Translations under genes and position numbers: made by a program
In this document: positions 1-7,085 of the stretch, piece by piece
Layout of the letters: each line of letters begins with the position of its first letter
How positions within the stretch are numbered: the first letter of the stretch is position 1
NCBI RefSeq assembly: GCF_000760695.4
Contig: NZ_JHEG04000001.1
Span: 1-64,000, forward strand
Direction: 5' to 3'
Source of the DNA: Tolypothrix bouteillei VB521301
GTDB taxonomy: Bacteria; Cyanobacteriota; Cyanobacteriia; Cyanobacteriales; Nostocaceae
Length of the DNA stretch: 64,000 nt
Notes under the pieces: generated by a model
Databases searched by the model: none
What the model was told of the DNA's origin: nothing
What the model saw: only the letters and a program-made list of their open reading frames with translations

Positions 1-298
1 TGATACCAGTCGCTAAAAAAGCAGTAGGGACAAAGCTGATGGTGAAGCACAGACTTACGGCTGTCCACATAGCAGAAGTTCCACCAAGGACAAGACACCA
101 CTTAGCGATCGCAATTCCAGTAGAGTGAAAAGTCCAACCAATGAAAAAGTTCAAGATTTTCTTCCTCAGAAAGAGAGTTTCTTCTCTGCGTTGCTTTTCA
201 AGTTGCAGTGCTTCAACTAAATCCTTGGGTAAGAGGGTGTCGTCTGCGTATGCAATAACGTCCTCGCTACTGTTTTCTGAAAATTCTTCTGGTAACAT
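1..298 (-). CDS. Membrane protein, N-terminal part, unknown function
   Basis: The frame opens with ATG at 298 and stays open to the left edge (99 residues visible), so the C-terminus is missing. The first 50 residues are charged and include a K/E/R-rich helix (about residues 25-48). Two hydrophobic stretches follow (about 50-75 and 77-98), suggesting an inner-membrane protein with a cytoplasmic N-terminus. It is the last visible gene of a minus-strand run of small genes that begins near 2.9 kb. No family is recognised. Confidence 0.6.
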   Translation of the reverse strand, partial: MLPEEFSENSSEDVIAYADDTLLPKDLVEALQLEKQRREETLFLRKKILNFFIGWTFHSTGIAIAKWCLVLGGTSAMWTAVSLCFTISFVPTAFLATGI

Positions 299-321
299 AG
301 GTTTAAACGTATGCAAGCAAG

Positions 322-358
322 TCCCCTCAAGAAGAGCCAGCAGTATGACTTGAGGGGA
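322..358. repeat. Inverted repeat between two operon genes
   Basis: TCCCCTCAAG (322-331) pairs perfectly with CTTGAGGGGA (349-358) across a 17-nt loop. Read on the plus strand it is followed by TTTTA. Read in the direction of the minus-strand genes it has no T-run. It may be an attenuator or mRNA-stabilising hairpin between the 384-1043 gene and the next gene rather than a full terminator. Confidence 0.4.
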
Positions 359-383
359 TTTTACCTATTTTCTGTTTCCTCAA

Positions 384-1043
384 CTAAAATCCTAAAACTA
401 CTCTTTTGAGCCTGCCAATTAAATCTCCAAATCCACCCTCACCACCCGGTAAGTAGTTTCGTTGGGGAATGAGATCGGCTCGTTCGGCATCACCGTACTT
501 TAAGTAATGTTCGGCTACCTTTTCTTGGTATCTGAGATCGGCATCCAACTGCTTGAATTCGGGACGGTTGAGTTGTTCGAGCTTTTGAGCATTGCCATCA
601 ACCGTCATGAGATTTGTATCGATCCAGGCTTGCAACTTCAAATAATCTACAGCGAGAGAATGACGCAAGCGCTCGATGTCCCGACTGTTAGTAAAATCAA
701 TAGCAATTTCTTGGCGCTGGTTTTGATAGCTTTGCTGTGCTAAAACTTGGTCGGTTAAAGCTTTGCCTATATTGAGGGATGAAGATGCAGACTGAGTGAC
801 AATGTTGGCGATCGCAACATTCAAATCCTCCGTTCCCTTGATAGTATTCATTGCGGCTTCGCGAACCCTGGGAGCGAGTCTGGAGATTAAAGCGCCTTCG
901 CGTCCCATTTGTCCCAGCAATTTTAGGGATTCGCGGTCATTCTGTATGCACTTAATCAGAAATTCGGTACTGAGTCCGAAGTTCGCATTCATCGCGTTTT
1001 GCAATCGCTTGGCTTTTTTAGCCACGTGGTTTTTTAGTTTCAT
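384..1043 (-). CDS. Hypothetical protein, 219 aa
   Basis: No family is recognised. The protein is soluble and mostly helical. It starts with a basic stretch (K-rich, residues 2-15), has an Ala/Ser/Asn-rich middle (about 75-110) and a Gln/Arg/Glu-rich segment (110-185) that could form coiled coil. It ends with a Gly-rich turn and a basic-hydrophobic tail. The upstream small membrane gene (1018-1164) overlaps its start by 26 nt, which implies translational coupling within the operon. Confidence 0.55.
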   Translation of the reverse strand: MKLKNHVAKKAKRLQNAMNANFGLSTEFLIKCIQNDRESLKLLGQMGREGALISRLAPRVREAAMNTIKGTEDLNVAIANIVTQSASSSLNIGKALTDQVLAQQSYQNQRQEIAIDFTNSRDIERLRHSLAVDYLKLQAWIDTNLMTVDGNAQKLEQLNRPEFKQLDADLRYQEKVAEHYLKYGDAERADLIPQRNYLPGGEGGFGDLIGRLKRVVLGF

Positions 1044-1164
1044 GCCAATCCTGTCTAAATTGTCTGTGATATTCCCGAAGTTCGAGGTTTCTTTGCTGCA
1101 AGGACTGCCGATCTATTAAGAGATAGATAAAGTTTCCAGCAACCAGCAACCACAAAAAACCCAC
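1018..1164 (-). CDS. Small single-span membrane protein, 48 aa
   Basis: This frame begins at GTG (1164), with AGGA about 12 nt upstream, and ends at TAA (1018-1020). It encodes a hydrophobic N-terminal segment (residues 2-16, rich in F, L, W, V) followed by a charged Gln/Arg/Glu-rich helix. It fills the gap between the 222-aa and 219-aa genes and overlaps the latter. The layout (one span plus a coiled tail) suits a small membrane adaptor. The start codon is uncertain because GTG is the only reasonable candidate. Confidence 0.4.
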   Translation of the reverse strand: MGFLWLLVAGNFIYLLIDRQSLQQRNLELREYHRQFRQDWHETKKPRG

Positions 1165-1180
1165 AATGACGAGCGCATTC

Positions 1181-1849
1181 CTACGCTGAATTCTTTGAAA
1201 TTCTAAGGCAGCTGAGAGCTTGTTTAGCTTGTCTTTTAAATTCTTGCTGCGACACTCCTAAGTCACTAGCAAACTGCTGTAAACCTTCTGATAAATGTTG
1301 TGAAACTTCAGTGTTGTTATCGCCTACATGAGAGTAAACACGATTAATCATTGCTGTTACTTTCTGTTTACTCTGTTGCTTTACGTGGTCGGCGTAAGCA
1401 ATTAACAATGCTTCTGCTTCAGCTATAACGTCTTCTACTGAGGAATCAACCTGGTAGTCGAGTTGGTTTGCGATCGCAACAATATCAGCTTCCGATAACA
1501 CAATACCCATGGAGGATGCTTTAGAAGAGACAAGATCGCGTGTTTGCCTTTCTGATTGCACAATAGCTCTAGAATCTGTCGTGCTATCTGAGGATGCTTC
1601 TTCAGACTCATAAATGACAGGCTCTATAACAGATTCTGGTTCTACTAAAGAGCTTGACTGATACTTGCGAATTAGAGAATCCAAGCAAACATGCTGAACT
1701 TCTTCAGTCAGTCGATTGCCACAAGAAGCAATCAGAGCGGAAATTGACTCTTTGATTTGGGAAAGACTAACAGAAATATTCCGCCGCTTCAAAGCACTTT
1801 GCAGTCGTTTAGCAAAATTGTTAAATTCCGTACCGTTAAATTCTGCCAT
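1181..1849 (-). CDS. Hypothetical protein, 222 aa
   Basis: No family is recognised. There are two helical regions, residues 1-65 and about 100-222. They are separated by an acidic, Ser/Glu-rich linker (about 68-95) that is probably disordered. The C-terminal part is rich in Ala, Gln and Val. The gene begins 2 nt after the stop of the 75-aa gene upstream, so the two are almost certainly cotranscribed and coupled. No membrane segment or catalytic motif is visible. Confidence 0.55.
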   Translation of the reverse strand: MAEFNGTEFNNFAKRLQSALKRRNISVSLSQIKESISALIASCGNRLTEEVQHVCLDSLIRKYQSSSLVEPESVIEPVIYESEEASSDSTTDSRAIVQSERQTRDLVSSKASSMGIVLSEADIVAIANQLDYQVDSSVEDVIAEAEALLIAYADHVKQQSKQKVTAMINRVYSHVGDNNTEVSQHLSEGLQQFASDLGVSQQEFKRQAKQALSCLRISKNSA

Positions 1850-1851
1850 AA

Positions 1852-2079
1852 TTAATCCTGATAATAGTCTAAAGTTTTTTGGTCGGGGGTCGCCTCCACT
1901 TTGAAACGACCACCTTTTTCAAGATTTTCTTGAAGCCCGTGAGTTCCGCCCCAACCGTAATGCTCAGCTTTGACATAACCGTCAACGTTGGAGACAACAG
2001 TTAAACGAGGAAACTCATCAAGATATTTTTCCGTTGTCTTCGTAGTAATTACGTCTCCACGTTTCCGTAATTCAGCCAT
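1852..2079 (-). CDS. Small hypothetical protein, 75 aa
   Basis: A compact protein with mixed charge and a central Y-G-W-G-G-T-H-G segment (about residues 41-48) that suggests a small beta-rich fold. It sits 15 nt after the 64-aa gene and 2 nt before the 222-aa gene, well inside the minus-strand operon. An AGGAGGG-like Shine-Dalgarno lies just upstream of the ATG (read from 'ccctcct' at about 2084-2090). The function is unknown. Confidence 0.5.
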   Translation of the reverse strand: MAELRKRGDVITTKTTEKYLDEFPRLTVVSNVDGYVKAEHYGWGGTHGLQENLEKGGRFKVEATPDQKTLDYYQD

Positions 2080-2094
2080 TCATCCCTCCTTTAA

Positions 2095-2289
2095 TCAATA
2101 CTGTTCAATATCAAGAATTTCTGTTTTATTGTGGTCAATGCGTTCGCCCGTGTTCCCTAATTCGGTGTAAAGAGAGCGAACATAATTTTTACAAAATTCC
2201 TCTGTTGGAACGCAGTCATGATTAACGTAAGGCTTGACTACACCTTCATAGTTCTCGGTTTTAACCAGAGCATGAATGATAAATTTCAT
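2095..2289 (-). CDS. Small hypothetical protein, 64 aa
   Basis: The ATG overlaps the stop of the upstream 82-aa gene by four bases (ATGA), a classic sign of translational coupling. The sequence starts with a short beta-like segment (K-F-I-I-H-A-L-V) and contains two cysteines (about 26 and 33). No family is recognised. Its position argues that it works with its neighbours. Confidence 0.5.
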   Translation of the reverse strand: MKFIIHALVKTENYEGVVKPYVNHDCVPTEEFCKNYVRSLYTELGNTGERIDHNKTEILDIEQY

Positions 2290-2534
2290 TCGCCTTTTTC
2301 CTCTCTTAAAGCATCAATAACTTGACGCTGATAGTGAGAATTAGCCTTAATCAGATCGCTAATTAATGATGCTAAATCTTCACACTCTCCTACAAGATCC
2401 ATGAGTCTTTCAGCAACGGAATTCACCTCGTTGACCAGTTGCTGACCAGCTTCTATGGTCTTATCTAAGGAAGTTTTCTTAATAGATAAAACCGCTTTTT
2501 TGTGGTTATAAACGACCATCTGACTTTCGCTCAT
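2286..2534 (-). CDS. Small helical hypothetical protein, 82 aa
   Basis: Almost the whole protein after residue 20 is predicted amphipathic helix (regularly spaced L, V and I with E and K). A coiled-coil or helical-bundle protein is likely. Its start lies 29 nt inside the upstream gene and its stop overlaps the next start (ATGA). No known domain is recognised. Confidence 0.5.
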   Translation of the reverse strand: MSESQMVVYNHKKAVLSIKKTSLDKTIEAGQQLVNEVNSVAERLMDLVGECEDLASLISDLIKANSHYQRQVIDALREEKGE

Positions 2535-2937
2535 CTCTCTTGTTGTCTCCGTATAGAAGTGCGTAAAAAATTACATAAAAGACTTGCTCTTTTGAATACC
2601 GTCGTGAGGACTTAAATCCAAGCCCAACTCGGTAAAAAGCCCTGTACATTTGCCATTCCTCAATTTGAGGATTGAGTTTTCGTATAGTTTCAAATACCTC
2701 CTTACCCAACCATTCGGTCTTGGATCTGCACTTTTGCTGAAACTGTGTCATGGTTGAGAGCACAAATTTGTTTAAGGCATGGCGGGGACAGTGCTTTTTA
2801 AAATTGGCGAAAAGTTTCAGGTTCTTAGCATTCAGTGCCAAACCAGTTTCCAGAAATTCTGTTTTATATCGAGACCACTGGAGAAAGCTGATTTGCTTCT
2901 CCAAGTACTCCTCAAAGATTTTGCGATAGGAGTCCAT
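2506..2937 (-). CDS. Hypothetical protein, first gene of operon, 143 aa
   Basis: The start is placed at ATG 2937 because AGGAG lies 5 nt upstream; a longer frame begins at 2964 without a comparable site. The product is basic and aromatic-rich, with many K, R, F and Y, and helical in character. It could bind nucleic acid, but no fold is recognised. It is the first gene of the tight minus-strand operon and faces the ribbon-helix-helix-like gene at 3108 across a promoter region with inverted repeats. Confidence 0.5.
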   Translation of the reverse strand: MDSYRKIFEEYLEKQISFLQWSRYKTEFLETGLALNAKNLKLFANFKKHCPRHALNKFVLSTMTQFQQKCRSKTEWLGKEVFETIRKLNPQIEEWQMYRAFYRVGLGFKSSRRYSKEQVFYVIFYALLYGDNKRDERKSDGRL

Positions 2938-2998
2938 ACCACTCCTAGTTCTGGTTCCGGGCATACGGCACCTTGCTTTTGCACGCTCCTCTGCACTG

Positions 2999-3045
2999 TT
3001 GCACTCTTAATATAGCACCTTCTAGTAATCCATGTAGAATACTAG
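2999..3045. promoter_or_regulatory. Divergent control region with candidate operators
   Basis: The gap between the minus-strand operon and the plus-strand regulator gene holds TTGCACTC (2999-3006) and an interrupted palindrome, CTAGTA (3022-3027) with TACTAG (3040-3045). The TTGCACTC box recurs as an inverted pair at 3568-3593 and, one base shorter on its left arm, at 4499-4522, near the paralogous regulator. These are candidate operators, inferred from recurrence alone. Confidence 0.35.
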
Positions 3046-3107
3046 AGGAGTTTTTAACTCCAAAAAACCAGTAGAAACCAGTTTCTCCTCAAAGTGAGGT
3101 AACCTTC

Positions 3108-3389
3108 ATGGATATCACAAGTAGTCCGCATAGGGCGCAAAATATGAACAATAACCTAGCGCACTATGAAACAATGCCTGAAAGCAACGCACCAGACATG
3201 ATTAAAATCAACTTCTCAGTTCCCCAGCCACTCTATGAAGAAGCGATCGCACTAGCGGAAGCAGAGGGGTGGCGGCCTGCTGAGTTATTCCGGATCTTTT
3301 GGGAGAAAGGCTTTGCCGTCCACGCCGAAGGTAGTAATAAACGCTTAGTTAACAAAAGATTGAGAGGTGGCAACGAACAAGAAAACTGA
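3108..3389 (+). CDS. Small ribbon-helix-helix-like regulator, 93 aa
   Basis: Residues about 30-80 have the layout of a ribbon-helix-helix DNA-binding protein. A short beta strand (M-I-K-I-N-F-S-V-P) is followed by two helices, the second starting W-R-P-A-E-L-F-R-I. The protein resembles the product of the minus-strand gene at 4100-4354 along most of its length: both have an M-P-E-x-N-A-P lead-in, a P-x-P-x-x-x-x-A turn, the E-G/D-G-W-x-P-A-E helix start and an S/N-R-L-x-N-x-x-L-R tail. It is divergent from the small-gene operon and followed by a terminator, so it may control that operon. DNA binding is an inference from the fold pattern. Confidence 0.5.
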   Translation: MDITSSPHRAQNMNNNLAHYETMPESNAPDMIKINFSVPQPLYEEAIALAEAEGWRPAELFRIFWEKGFAVHAEGSNKRLVNKRLRGGNEQEN

Positions 3390-3416
3390 AGTCTCGAACG
3401 CTAATACTTAAGAGAT

Positions 3417-3452
3417 GCTGGGATTAATCGTATACATTAACCCGGCTTTTTT
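3417..3452 (+). terminator. Rho-independent terminator
   Basis: GCTGGG with TTAAT pairs with ATTAA and CCCGGC, followed at once by six T residues. It lies 28 nt after the stop codon of the regulator gene, in the correct orientation. Confidence 0.7.
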
Positions 3453-3567
3453 ACTATCCGTATTTTTTGACTGTTTCACACTTGAATTTTTTACTGTCTC
3501 ACACTCCGAAGAAGTGCAAATCGTGTAAATAGAATATACTACAAACATAATCTCGTTGTTTCAGCGG

Positions 3568-3593
3568 TTGCACTCCACCTTGAAAGAGTGCAA
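3568..3593. promoter_or_regulatory. Inverted TTGCACTC/GAGTGCAA pair
   Basis: TTGCACTC (3568-3575) and GAGTGCAA (3586-3593) form a palindrome with a 10-nt centre. The same box occurs at 2999 and, as an inverted pair, at 4499-4522, always close to one of the two paralogous regulator genes. It may be their shared operator. Confidence 0.35.
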
Positions 3594-3700
3594 AAAACGC
3601 TGCATAAACTAGAATTGGTTGGTATAAAACTTGCATTTATGGGTTGGGAGTGCGATCGCGGTTTTACGCTTTGAGATGATGCAAAAATTGGATTTTTAAA

Positions 3701-3746
3701 ACCAAGAGAAAATGCCATGTAGGAGCTAGTTCGGTTAGGCGATCGC
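3701..3746. repeat. Dispersed repeat, copy A
   Basis: This 46-bp segment, containing GAGAAAATGCCAT and ending in GCGATCGC, matches 6601-6646 at most positions, with AT-rich TTTAAA before both. It has no coding sense and is a small dispersed repeat. Confidence 0.5.
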
Positions 3747-3816
3747 GAAGAGTGCTTGTGTATTCGATTTGACTTAAATACAATTTATGGAATAGTTCCA
3801 TTTTTAGGCTGATTTA

Positions 3817-4011
3817 GTGACAAAGAGAATATTAATTCTATCGGCTAATCCACAAGGTTCTATGCAGCTCTGCTTGGATAAAGAGATGCGAGAGATCAAA
3901 GAGGGACTCTTGCAGTCAAGGAAGGGCGATCGCTACTTAATCAAGATAGTAGGAGTAAGTTACAGGGATATGGTTCGTGTGGTACTTGATGACTTGTACC
4001 TACGCCACTGA
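3817..4011 (+). pseudogene. Fragment of a CHAT-family protein
   Basis: The frame opens at GTG 3817. Residues 4-45 match the lead-in of CHAT proteins: I-L-I-L-S-A-N-P, then L-x-L-D-x-E-x-R-E-I, then a basic helix. The complete CHAT protein at 17.7-20 kb has the same succession. The frame stops after 64 residues, before the catalytic His and Cys. Downstream sequence does not restore them, so this is probably a decayed remnant. Confidence 0.6.
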
Positions 4012-4099
4012 ACAAATGTGAGTTGTCTGCCCAAAAAAGCCTCAAGCGTTTTTCGATACTCATCAATCGAGTCTAGCTTGACTTTAGGCATAAGTATTT

Positions 4100-4354
4100 T
4101 TACTCTTGTTCCTCCTGCGTCTGATTTTTTCTCAGTTCGGAATTGATCAGCCGACTGTTAGCAGTTTCCGTGTATGCGTTTAACCCCATAAACCACAAAA
4201 TTCGATAGAATTCTGCCGGTTTCCATCCGTCTGCTTCTGCAATCTCCAAAGCTTGCTTGAGTATTGGCTCGGGAATTGCAAACTCAATCCTTGTCATTTT
4301 AGGAGCGTTTGTTTCTGGCATCTGTTCAAGCTTGACAACACTTTCCGTATGCAT
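4100..4354 (-). CDS. Small ribbon-helix-helix-like protein, paralogue of 3108
   Basis: This 84-aa protein is a clear paralogue of the product at 3108-3389. It shares M-P-E-T-N-A-P, a strand M-T-R-I-E-F-A-I-P, the helix start D-G-W-K-P-A-E-F-Y-R-I and the tail N-S-R-L-I-N-S-E-L-R. The order strand, helix, helix suits a ribbon-helix-helix DNA-binding or antitoxin-like protein. No toxin gene is adjacent. A GCACTC/GAGTGC palindrome lies about 150 nt upstream of the start. Confidence 0.5.
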   Translation of the reverse strand: MHTESVVKLEQMPETNAPKMTRIEFAIPEPILKQALEIAEADGWKPAEFYRILWFMGLNAYTETANSRLINSELRKNQTQEEQE

Positions 4355-4498
4355 CCTAACAAATAGTGGCTTCTTATGGGATACTAAACCAAAATTTTTG
4401 CTAAAAACATTAAAATTCTTTACAAACCAGTACAGCAGTACGGTGCAAATTCCATAATCTTTGCGTAATACAAAGGTAATCTTGACGTTTTAGCGATC

Positions 4499-4522
4499 GC
4501 ACTCTGGGGCTTTGGAGTGCAA
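4499..4522. promoter_or_regulatory. Inverted GCACTC/GAGTGCAA pair
   Basis: GCACTC (4499-4504) and GAGTGCAA (4515-4522) form an inverted pair upstream of the 4100-4354 gene. It closely resembles the pair at 3568-3593, lacking only the two left-most T residues. Confidence 0.35.
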
Positions 4523-4906
4523 AAAGCTCTACTATATGGATATCTAAAAGGTATAAAGCAAGCAGCCTTGGTGTGGCAGGCATTACAGCTTTACAGCACT
4601 AACGCAATGCAAAAATTGGGGTCGCGGGACCCCCCAAAAACCGCGTGTATGAGGCTAGCTGCGGAAACGTCGGGGCGGGAGATGGATTGGAACCGGGCGC
4701 TCGTCGAGCTTGGGCGTGATGGCATGGTGTTTGTGGTGCGATCTGAAAGTGTGGGAGCGACAAAGCCCGTCATACAATTACCTATCTACAGGCAGTAGAC
4801 AATCCTTAAAGGATAGACAAACATAAGTTCAAGACAACTCCAGAGAAATCTTAACTGAAACAGTGCAGCTACCCCAGTCTGTGTACACAACTTACAGTGA
4901 AGAAAA
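4523..4906. other. Intergenic stretch with a GC-rich island
   Basis: No convincing gene is seen. About 4615-4760 is markedly richer in G and C than the flanks. A plus-strand frame across 4517-4798 is open but has no Shine-Dalgarno site and no recognisable protein pattern. It may be a remnant of transferred DNA. The last 100 nt should hold the promoter of the PEP-CTERM gene. Confidence 0.35.
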
Positions 4907-5506
4907 ATGAAGCTGAACCAAAAAATAGCAATTACCACCGCAGGCGTAGCCTTGGGCTTCACTACAATGAAAGCTAACCCAGCATATGCTGTCGTCCGAA
5001 CTGTTGATTTCACGATCGATGATGTCACTCAAAGTGCTGCTTATGGTGGAGCGCCATTGCTGATAGAGCAACCGCTTTCAGGTTTTTATAGCTTTGATGA
5101 CGAATCAACACCCATCACAGTACCTCCTGCGTCTCTCAATCTTTCTGTATTTCCTTTAGTGGATTTTAATTTTGACTTTTTGGGACGCCAATTCTCTGTT
5201 GAGGATATTAGCGGCTATGGTGGCACGGCTACAGACTTGTTAATTGGCGGTTCTATAGTGGAGGGTAATAATGTAGAAACAAATTTTTCCATTTTTTCTA
5301 TTTCCAGACCGGGTTTTGCTGAACCGCGTTTTAATGGCACTGCTATTCGGGGTCCTTTTGTATACTTTATAGAAGGCAGACCGCAGCTTTCTTTACGGAC
5401 TCAAAGAGTTCCCGAACCAGCAACTGTTGGTAGTCTGGCTCTGTTAGGGCTCTGCAGTCTTCTTTTGAAGAAAAAAGTGGCATCCGAGTGCAGTCAAAAG
5501 GATTGA
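4907..5506 (+). CDS. PEP-CTERM sorting domain protein
   Basis: The protein is 199 aa. It has an N-terminal signal peptide (basic start, hydrophobic core 7-20, likely cut after A-Y-A near residue 28). A beta-rich body of about 140 residues has no known enzyme motif. The C-terminus has the PEP-CTERM signature V-P-E-P-A-T (168-173), a hydrophobic stretch and a basic K-K-K end. PEP-CTERM proteins are processed by an exosortase and are usually linked to extracellular polysaccharide or the cell surface. The stop codon overlaps the start of a glycosyltransferase gene (TGATG), which fits that role. Confidence 0.85.
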   Translation: MKLNQKIAITTAGVALGFTTMKANPAYAVVRTVDFTIDDVTQSAAYGGAPLLIEQPLSGFYSFDDESTPITVPPASLNLSVFPLVDFNFDFLGRQFSVEDISGYGGTATDLLIGGSIVEGNNVETNFSIFSISRPGFAEPRFNGTAIRGPFVYFIEGRPQLSLRTQRVPEPATVGSLALLGLCSLLLKKKVASECSQKD

Positions 5507-6570
5507 TGAAAGTTTTATTTGGATGGGAATTGGGAGGCGGACAGGGGCATATTCATCGCTTAGCGGCGTTGGCTCGGATACTGGAACCATTAGGAATTGA
5601 ACCAGTTTTTGCCTTAAAATCTTACAAAATCAAAGGTATCGGTTTCCCATGGGAGATTGTCTTTGCCCCGAGCCTGCCTTTTTCTGGAAGGTCGGAATCT
5701 TACACATTTGCAGATATTTTAGAAACCTTTGGCTTTGGTAACCCTCATTTGTTACGATCGCATTTGTTGGCATGGCAGTCGGTGATTTCACAGATCAAAC
5801 CAAGTTTGGCGATCGCCGATTATGCCCCTGGGTTGGTGTTAGCAGCTAGGGGTGTGATACCTACAGTTGTTGTAGGAGATAGTTTTGCAGTACCACCAAG
5901 AGTTGAAGTTTTTCCACCTTTAAGATTACCCGTACCACACCAAACTCAAAACCGTGCAGAACAAGTTAGCAATACGATTCGTGAAGTGGTGAAATCGGAT
6001 GCATTTTTGGGGGAGATTTTTTGTGGAGATGCTAATTTTATCTTTGGTATTCCCGAATTAGACCCTTATGGATATTTACGAACCGAGCGCGATCGCTATC
6101 TGAGCATACACGTTACACCTATCCCAAGAAATTTGCACAAACCTGAAGGTCCTGCTTGGGCTTATTTATACGATGACTATCCTTACCGAAATCTAGTACT
6201 GCAAACCCTGAAACCTGAATGTGAGTTTAAATCTTTAACAGAAGTTTTGTCCGGAAAGTCAATGGCAATTCATCATGGGAGCTCGACGACCGCTATTGCT
6301 TGTTTGCTTGCAGGTATTCCTCAATTGGTCTTTCCTCAAAGTCTAGAACATCGCCTGAATGCGATCGCACTTTCTGGGTTAGGGGTAGCGAAAATGGTTT
6401 CTACTCCTACATGGGAGAATTTGCTCGTAGCACAAGCTGAGACTTATGCACTGACTCCTAATGCTTTGCTTTTGGCCCAAAGGCTTGCTCATTGGAACCA
6501 AAACTTCGTGTCTGTTTTTGTGAAAACCTGTCTTGATTTTTTGGCAGGAGCGTCCGCCATAGATGCGTAG
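5506..6570 (+). CDS. GT-B fold glycosyltransferase (GT1/MGT-like)
   Basis: The start is set at ATG 5506 because it overlaps the upstream stop as TGATG; an in-frame ATG at 5488 would run 19 nt into the PEP-CTERM gene. The 354-aa product has an N-terminal G-G-G-Q-G-H-x-x-R acceptor-side motif (about residues 10-18). The C-terminal half has H-H-G-S-S-T-T (about 256-262) and G-I-P-Q-L-V-F-P-Q, the nucleotide-sugar binding region of GT-B enzymes related to UDP-glycosyltransferases and MurG. No signal peptide is present, so it acts in the cytoplasm or at the inner membrane face. The substrate is unknown. Coupling with a PEP-CTERM protein suggests surface polysaccharide or protein glycosylation. Confidence 0.75.
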   Translation: MKVLFGWELGGGQGHIHRLAALARILEPLGIEPVFALKSYKIKGIGFPWEIVFAPSLPFSGRSESYTFADILETFGFGNPHLLRSHLLAWQSVISQIKPSLAIADYAPGLVLAARGVIPTVVVGDSFAVPPRVEVFPPLRLPVPHQTQNRAEQVSNTIREVVKSDAFLGEIFCGDANFIFGIPELDPYGYLRTERDRYLSIHVTPIPRNLHKPEGPAWAYLYDDYPYRNLVLQTLKPECEFKSLTEVLSGKSMAIHHGSSTTAIACLLAGIPQLVFPQSLEHRLNAIALSGLGVAKMVSTPTWENLLVAQAETYALTPNALLLAQRLAHWNQNFVSVFVKTCLDFLAGASAIDA

Positions 6571-6600
6571 CGCTCACCTCGCTAACGTCAAATATTTAAA

Positions 6601-6646
6601 ACCGGGAGAAAATGCCATACGGGCGCTAGTGCGGTAGGGCGATCGC
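6601..6646. repeat. Dispersed repeat, copy B
   Basis: This is the second copy of the 46-bp segment at 3701-3746. It shares GAGAAAATGCCAT, the CTAGT-CGGT core and the terminal GCGATCGC. Confidence 0.5.
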
Positions 6647-7085
6647 ATGGTACTTTACCGCCGCTTAATTCTCGAACTACCGAAACCGCGAGAAATTGAA
6701 CTCAACGCCCAAGTCATGTCCAGTATCAATAAACAGCTGCCATCTACCTCGAGCAAGGCTGACGAATTCAATATCTTGCACTGGTTTGGAGAAAAAAAGC
6801 TGAGAACGCTTATCTGCAAATCGCTTTTACTTTTATTCAGCCAGCCCTATGTACTAACAATATTATCAGGTAAAAACCTGAACTAAAGGCTAGGGACAAA
6901 TTCAAGGTTTGAATGGTAGGTTGTATGTTGTAAAACAGGCGCTTCTCAAGTCTTCATAGTTAATTTTTTGATAGCTGTAACTTATTATACTTTTAATCTA
7001 AGCATTTCCGATTGGGATTTAGTGCAAGCTGTTTATGAATTCCCCATATAGCTTCAGTTGAATACTGTTTACTCAAGAAACTACA
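6647..7085. other. Intergenic stretch, no supported gene
   Basis: A 79-codon plus-strand frame at 6647-6886 starts inside the dispersed repeat and has no Shine-Dalgarno site or family pattern, so it is not called. The remaining 200 nt are AT-rich and should contain the promoter of the M23 peptidase gene. Confidence 0.4.

Noticed and set aside
4517..4798. 93-codon plus-strand frame in the GC-rich island
   Set aside because: It starts inside the GAGTGCAA palindrome, lacks a ribosome site and matches no family. An opposing frame exists in the same place.
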